A DNA stretch of 64,000 nt. It comes from Aureispira anguillae (lineage in GTDB: Bacteria > Bacteroidota > Bacteroidia > Chitinophagales > Saprospiraceae). Location: assembly GCF_026000115.1 (NCBI RefSeq), contig NZ_AP026867.1, positions 5,134,001 through 5,198,000 on the forward strand, written 5' to 3'. The translations under genes and the position numbers were made by a program. Position 1 is the stretch's first letter, and every line of letters starts with the position of its first letter. The notes under the pieces are model-generated. The model saw nothing but the letters and a program-made list of their open reading frames with translations, ran no database searches and was not told the DNA's origin. Of this stretch, positions 61,415-64,000 are shown piece after piece.

Positions 61415-61939
61415 TTAATCACAGGTACAATGATACTTATTGCCTAAGTCAATCACTGTAATAATAATAGGGTCATTCTCACAATCTCCCACAATTACAC
61501 GCACATTTTGGTTGTCTCTAGTCATTCCTTCATAAGCAATGGTAGGACACTTGCCAGGTTTTGCAGGTCTTGTTTTTTTATAATTAATAGTATTCTTATC
61601 AATAACTTCTTGAATTTCGAAAGCGTCAATTTTTCGACAATCCATACGGCAACGAGCATGATGTGTTAAGGCAATTCGGTTGCCTTTAAATTCTAAATCT
61701 CGTTCTGTAAATTCTTTGGGAGCAACAGGCTCTGTGGGTGCATCTTGGCTAGTGGTGGTTCCCCCTGGTCTTTCCTGATTTTTAGCTCCCGAAGGCTTTT
61801 CATTTTGGGTAGTTGTTACTGAATTCCCATGCTCTGGACCATATTCACAACTATTCAACAATAACAGTACGATAATCGCAACCATTATTATTCTAAAATA
61901 AGGATGAAACAAAATACCTAACATACTTTTATTTTCCAT
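61415..61939 (-). CDS. DUF4258 lipoprotein
   Basis: 174 residues from the ATG at 61939; other in-frame starts at 61972 and 61885 are open, the last giving the shortest signal (MVAIIVLLLLNSCEYG). The LLNSC lipobox suggests a lipid-anchored protein. A Pro/Thr/Gln-rich linker precedes a C-terminal DUF4258 domain (LTHHARCRMDCRKIDAFEIQEVI and NVRVIVGDCENDPIIITVI), which resembles RelE/BrnT-like small folds. It ends in a Cys-rich YHCTCD. The start is uncertain. Confidence 0.72.
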   Translation of the reverse strand: MENKSMLGILFHPYFRIIMVAIIVLLLLNSCEYGPEHGNSVTTTQNEKPSGAKNQERPGGTTTSQDAPTEPVAPKEFTERDLEFKGNRIALTHHARCRMDCRKIDAFEIQEVIDKNTINYKKTRPAKPGKCPTIAYEGMTRDNQNVRVIVGDCENDPIIITVIDLGNKYHCTCD

Positions 61940-62291
61940 TTGAACGCTATCTAAACAAACAATATATTTCACTAAAAATCAACATTTTAACCTAAATCCA
62001 TTTTACTTAAATGAATTAATTTGTAAATTTACATTACTCCGTTAAAAAATTGTATTCAATTTAATAATCCTCCCCTAAATTCTTAAGGCATAATCATTGC
62101 TAAGCATAATTGAACGGTTAAGCTTGTTAAGTATAAACCTTAAATTTATGCTAGATTAAACAATCTATCAAAGATAATAAAATAAATGAGGTGCTTTTCT
62201 ATTCCTTTGTTCCTTAATTTGTAATATCACTTGTTTTAATCCCTACAAAATTGTATACTTGTTGTTAAGTTAAAATTAAATTCTATACTCT
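61940..62291. other. 352-bp gap with solo TACTCCGTT end
   Basis: No gene. TACTCCGTT at 62035-62043 is followed by sequence (AAAAAATTGTATTCAATT) close to that at the left end of island B, without an inverse partner nearby. It is probably a truncated member of the same repeat family. No clear promoter for the gene at 62292 was seen. Confidence 0.45.
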
Positions 62292-63212
62292 ATGTCCTTT
62301 AAACTAAAAAAGAAGATTCCAGAAATCCTTGCTATGGATTTTGAATCTTATGCCAAATTCCTCAAAAAAGAAATCCAACGTGCTGCCAAATTTGGAGAAT
62401 TGGATGCTGTTATTTGTGGCAATCATTCTTTCTCTGATGGAAAAGAATCAGCGTTGATTCTAATGGGGGTCTATGTCGGAGATTTAGCCAATTTTTTCAA
62501 GCAAAATAAAGCGGAGATGCATTTTGCCAAAGGCAAATGTTTTTTTGAATCTACAGAACAAGGAATCAAAATGCATATTGCAATCAATGCTGGTAAAGGC
62601 AAACCTGACAAAATAACCAAAGCAGGTAAACGCCTGTGGTCCAAGGCTGCTATTACTCCAGAATTCCACAAAGATAAACTGCCATTTTTGGACGCCGCAC
62701 TAGACCAAGTTAATGTCGGAGAAGCTGAGCTATTAAAAGTAGCCGATTCAGAAAATGATCATCAGGCTATCAAACTGGTAAAAAACAACTATCTAAAGGC
62801 AAAAAAAGCGCTACAAGATCGAGTTGTACCGCTAATTAGCAATAAAGATACACTGGATTCAGCCTATACTGTTCAACATTTTAATATTGCCAAAATTGCC
62901 TTAAAAAATGGAGCTAGCTTCTTAAATAAACTAGAAGAAGTAGACAAAAAAACAAAAGTTGCTTACCAAAAAGATGCAACTACTGCTCTGGCTGACTACC
63001 CCAAACTTAAACGTATTGCAGCCAAAATAAAACAAGCTTTAATGGCAAGCAATGCAGTAGATATTGAACTGAATAAGACAATGGATCATACTGCCCAAGA
63101 AAAGGGAATAAAAACAGCTTTAGATTTGCTTGAAAAAGAGTTTGAAACACTACGTCATCTAGAAACACAAGCTAAAGAAGCTCTAAAATATCTCGATACT
63201 TTGCTACAATAA
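62292..63212 (+). CDS. Helical protein of unknown function
   Basis: 306 residues, Lys/Ala/Leu-rich, without signal peptide. The N-terminal third (about 1-110) looks mixed alpha/beta (FGELDAVICGNHSFSDGKESALILMGVYVG); the rest is predicted helical with a coiled-coil end (EKEFETLRHLETQAKEALKYL). No family recognised. It is followed after 18 bp by another unknown gene and is probably co-transcribed with it. Confidence 0.65.
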   Translation: MSFKLKKKIPEILAMDFESYAKFLKKEIQRAAKFGELDAVICGNHSFSDGKESALILMGVYVGDLANFFKQNKAEMHFAKGKCFFESTEQGIKMHIAINAGKGKPDKITKAGKRLWSKAAITPEFHKDKLPFLDAALDQVNVGEAELLKVADSENDHQAIKLVKNNYLKAKKALQDRVVPLISNKDTLDSAYTVQHFNIAKIALKNGASFLNKLEEVDKKTKVAYQKDATTALADYPKLKRIAAKIKQALMASNAVDIELNKTMDHTAQEKGIKTALDLLEKEFETLRHLETQAKEALKYLDTLLQ

Positions 63213-63230
63213 CCCTCCAATCCTATAAAC

Positions 63231-64000
63231 ATGAATAAGCAAAAAATCATAGCCATTTACCAAGAAATGCTCGCCAGCATTCATAAGATAAAAAACAGTG
63301 GTCAACCGCTAACTGAAGGGCAAAAAATTCAATTAACTCAATTAGAAACAATTGCCAACCAACTCAAAAGCAAAGCGGAAGCTGCTGGTTTTGGAGAGGA
63401 ATTGGTTGCCGATCCTACGATTGCGGTTAATTCAGCCGATGATTTGTTCCAATTGATCGACACTTCTGTTTGCAGTGCTGACATTCGTCAAAAATTAGCC
63501 ACAGTTGTTGGCAAAAATTATGTCGCAGATGGGTTAAGTCGAAAAAAACTTTGGGATGCCTTACAAATTTTTGATAAATACTACATCGCCAATGTAGATA
63601 AGATTTCTGCCGTTACGGTAAATAGCAGAATGAAAGGAGAATGGGAAAAAATATTTGGAACGGATAAGTACGATTTACAATTATTGGCTACTGCTTATCA
63701 GAATTCTGCAAAAGAAGCACTCCTAAAAGAAATTGACCGCCTATCTCCCAACAACTGGGTTACTAAACCTGCCAACTTGGATCAGAGTTTTAAGGCTTTT
63801 TTTAAAGGTAAAAAATCATGGCTAGATTCTGCCAATGATATTGCTTATGCCGCAACTCAATTAAAAATTGATGCCTATGAATTTCCATTAATTCCCGATC
63901 GTTTTGATACCAAATATTTTAAATTTACCAATGGAAAAACTCAAGTTAGCGGTAAGTTGGCTTTTGGTAGCCCTGTCTTAATCAACAATCAGGAAAAAGC
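63231..64000 (+). CDS. Unknown protein, cut off by the window end (partial)
   Basis: An open frame from ATG 63231 (MNKQKIIAIYQEMLASIHKI) runs at least 256 codons to the edge without a stop. The start follows the previous stop by 18 bp. The first 110 residues are helical (LTQLETIANQLKSKAEAAGF); later parts have WGKIF-type and SPNNWVTKP segments and more beta character near the edge. No known motif. It shares Lys-rich helical style with its upstream neighbour, so the two may act together. Confidence 0.65.
   Translation, partial: MNKQKIIAIYQEMLASIHKIKNSGQPLTEGQKIQLTQLETIANQLKSKAEAAGFGEELVADPTIAVNSADDLFQLIDTSVCSADIRQKLATVVGKNYVADGLSRKKLWDALQIFDKYYIANVDKISAVTVNSRMKGEWEKIFGTDKYDLQLLATAYQNSAKEALLKEIDRLSPNNWVTKPANLDQSFKAFFKGKKSWLDSANDIAYAATQLKIDAYEFPLIPDRFDTKYFKFTNGKTQVSGKLAFGSPVLINNQEK

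Overview
The window looks like chromosomal DNA of a low-GC member of the Bacteroidota. Three things point there: promoters of the TTTG/TTG - about 20 bp - TAnnTTTG type in front of several genes, secreted proteins with type IX secretion (Por) C-terminal tails, and TonB receptors with carboxypeptidase-regulatory-like N-termini. The gene mix (YfhO, DUF2851, DUF3857/transglutaminase, M56 antirepressor-like peptidase, kynurenine monooxygenase) would fit a Saprospiria/Aureispira-like organism, but that rank is an inference. No phage, plasmid, CRISPR or intact insertion sequence was seen.

Layout. 1-4.8 kb: end of an unknown gene, a secreted alpha/beta hydrolase, a palindrome-rich repeat island, and a membrane-tethered protein kinase with a small partner. 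4.8-19.9 kb: a long run of minus-strand genes. It holds, in transcription order, a TonB receptor, a SixA-like phosphatase, an aldo/keto reductase, four tandem short precursor-peptide genes too small for ordinary ORF calling, a C39-peptidase ABC exporter, an HlyD-like adaptor, a carnosine-N-methyltransferase-like enzyme with a PqqD-like C-terminal domain, a protein resembling HExxH-type peptide hydroxylases, and a second TonB receptor. This is the most notable region: it reads as a RiPP (ribosomally made, modified peptide) locus whose cores begin Cys-His-Asp-His and whose predicted modifying enzyme belongs to a histidine-methylating family.

20.2-24.2 kb: an M56 peptidase fused to a lytic transglycosylase, behind a promoter with tandem dyads and a leader hairpin, and tex. 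24.4-37.6 kb: two paralogous divergent pairs (leucine-rich-repeat T9SS protein / helical protein) flanking a four-gene operon for N-acyl amino acid racemisation, deacylation, acetylation and thiol oxidation. 37.6-42.2 kb: a transglutaminase-like protein, an AraC regulator and two tandem Tat-exported GH1 glucosidases. 42.5-49.5 kb: DUF3857 protein, ParB, a TPR protein, a kynurenine monooxygenase joined to a cytosine-deaminase-like domain, and a small secreted protein.

49.5-51.1 kb: two tandem initiator tRNA genes, each with its own promoter and terminator, among three small elements with terminal inverted repeats. 51.1-58.3 kb: DUF2851, a GT4 glycosyltransferase, a capsule-type polysaccharide protein and a YfhO membrane protein. 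58.4-64 kb: esterase, M42 aminopeptidase, MscS channel, DUF4258 lipoprotein, and two unrecognised genes, the last cut by the window end.
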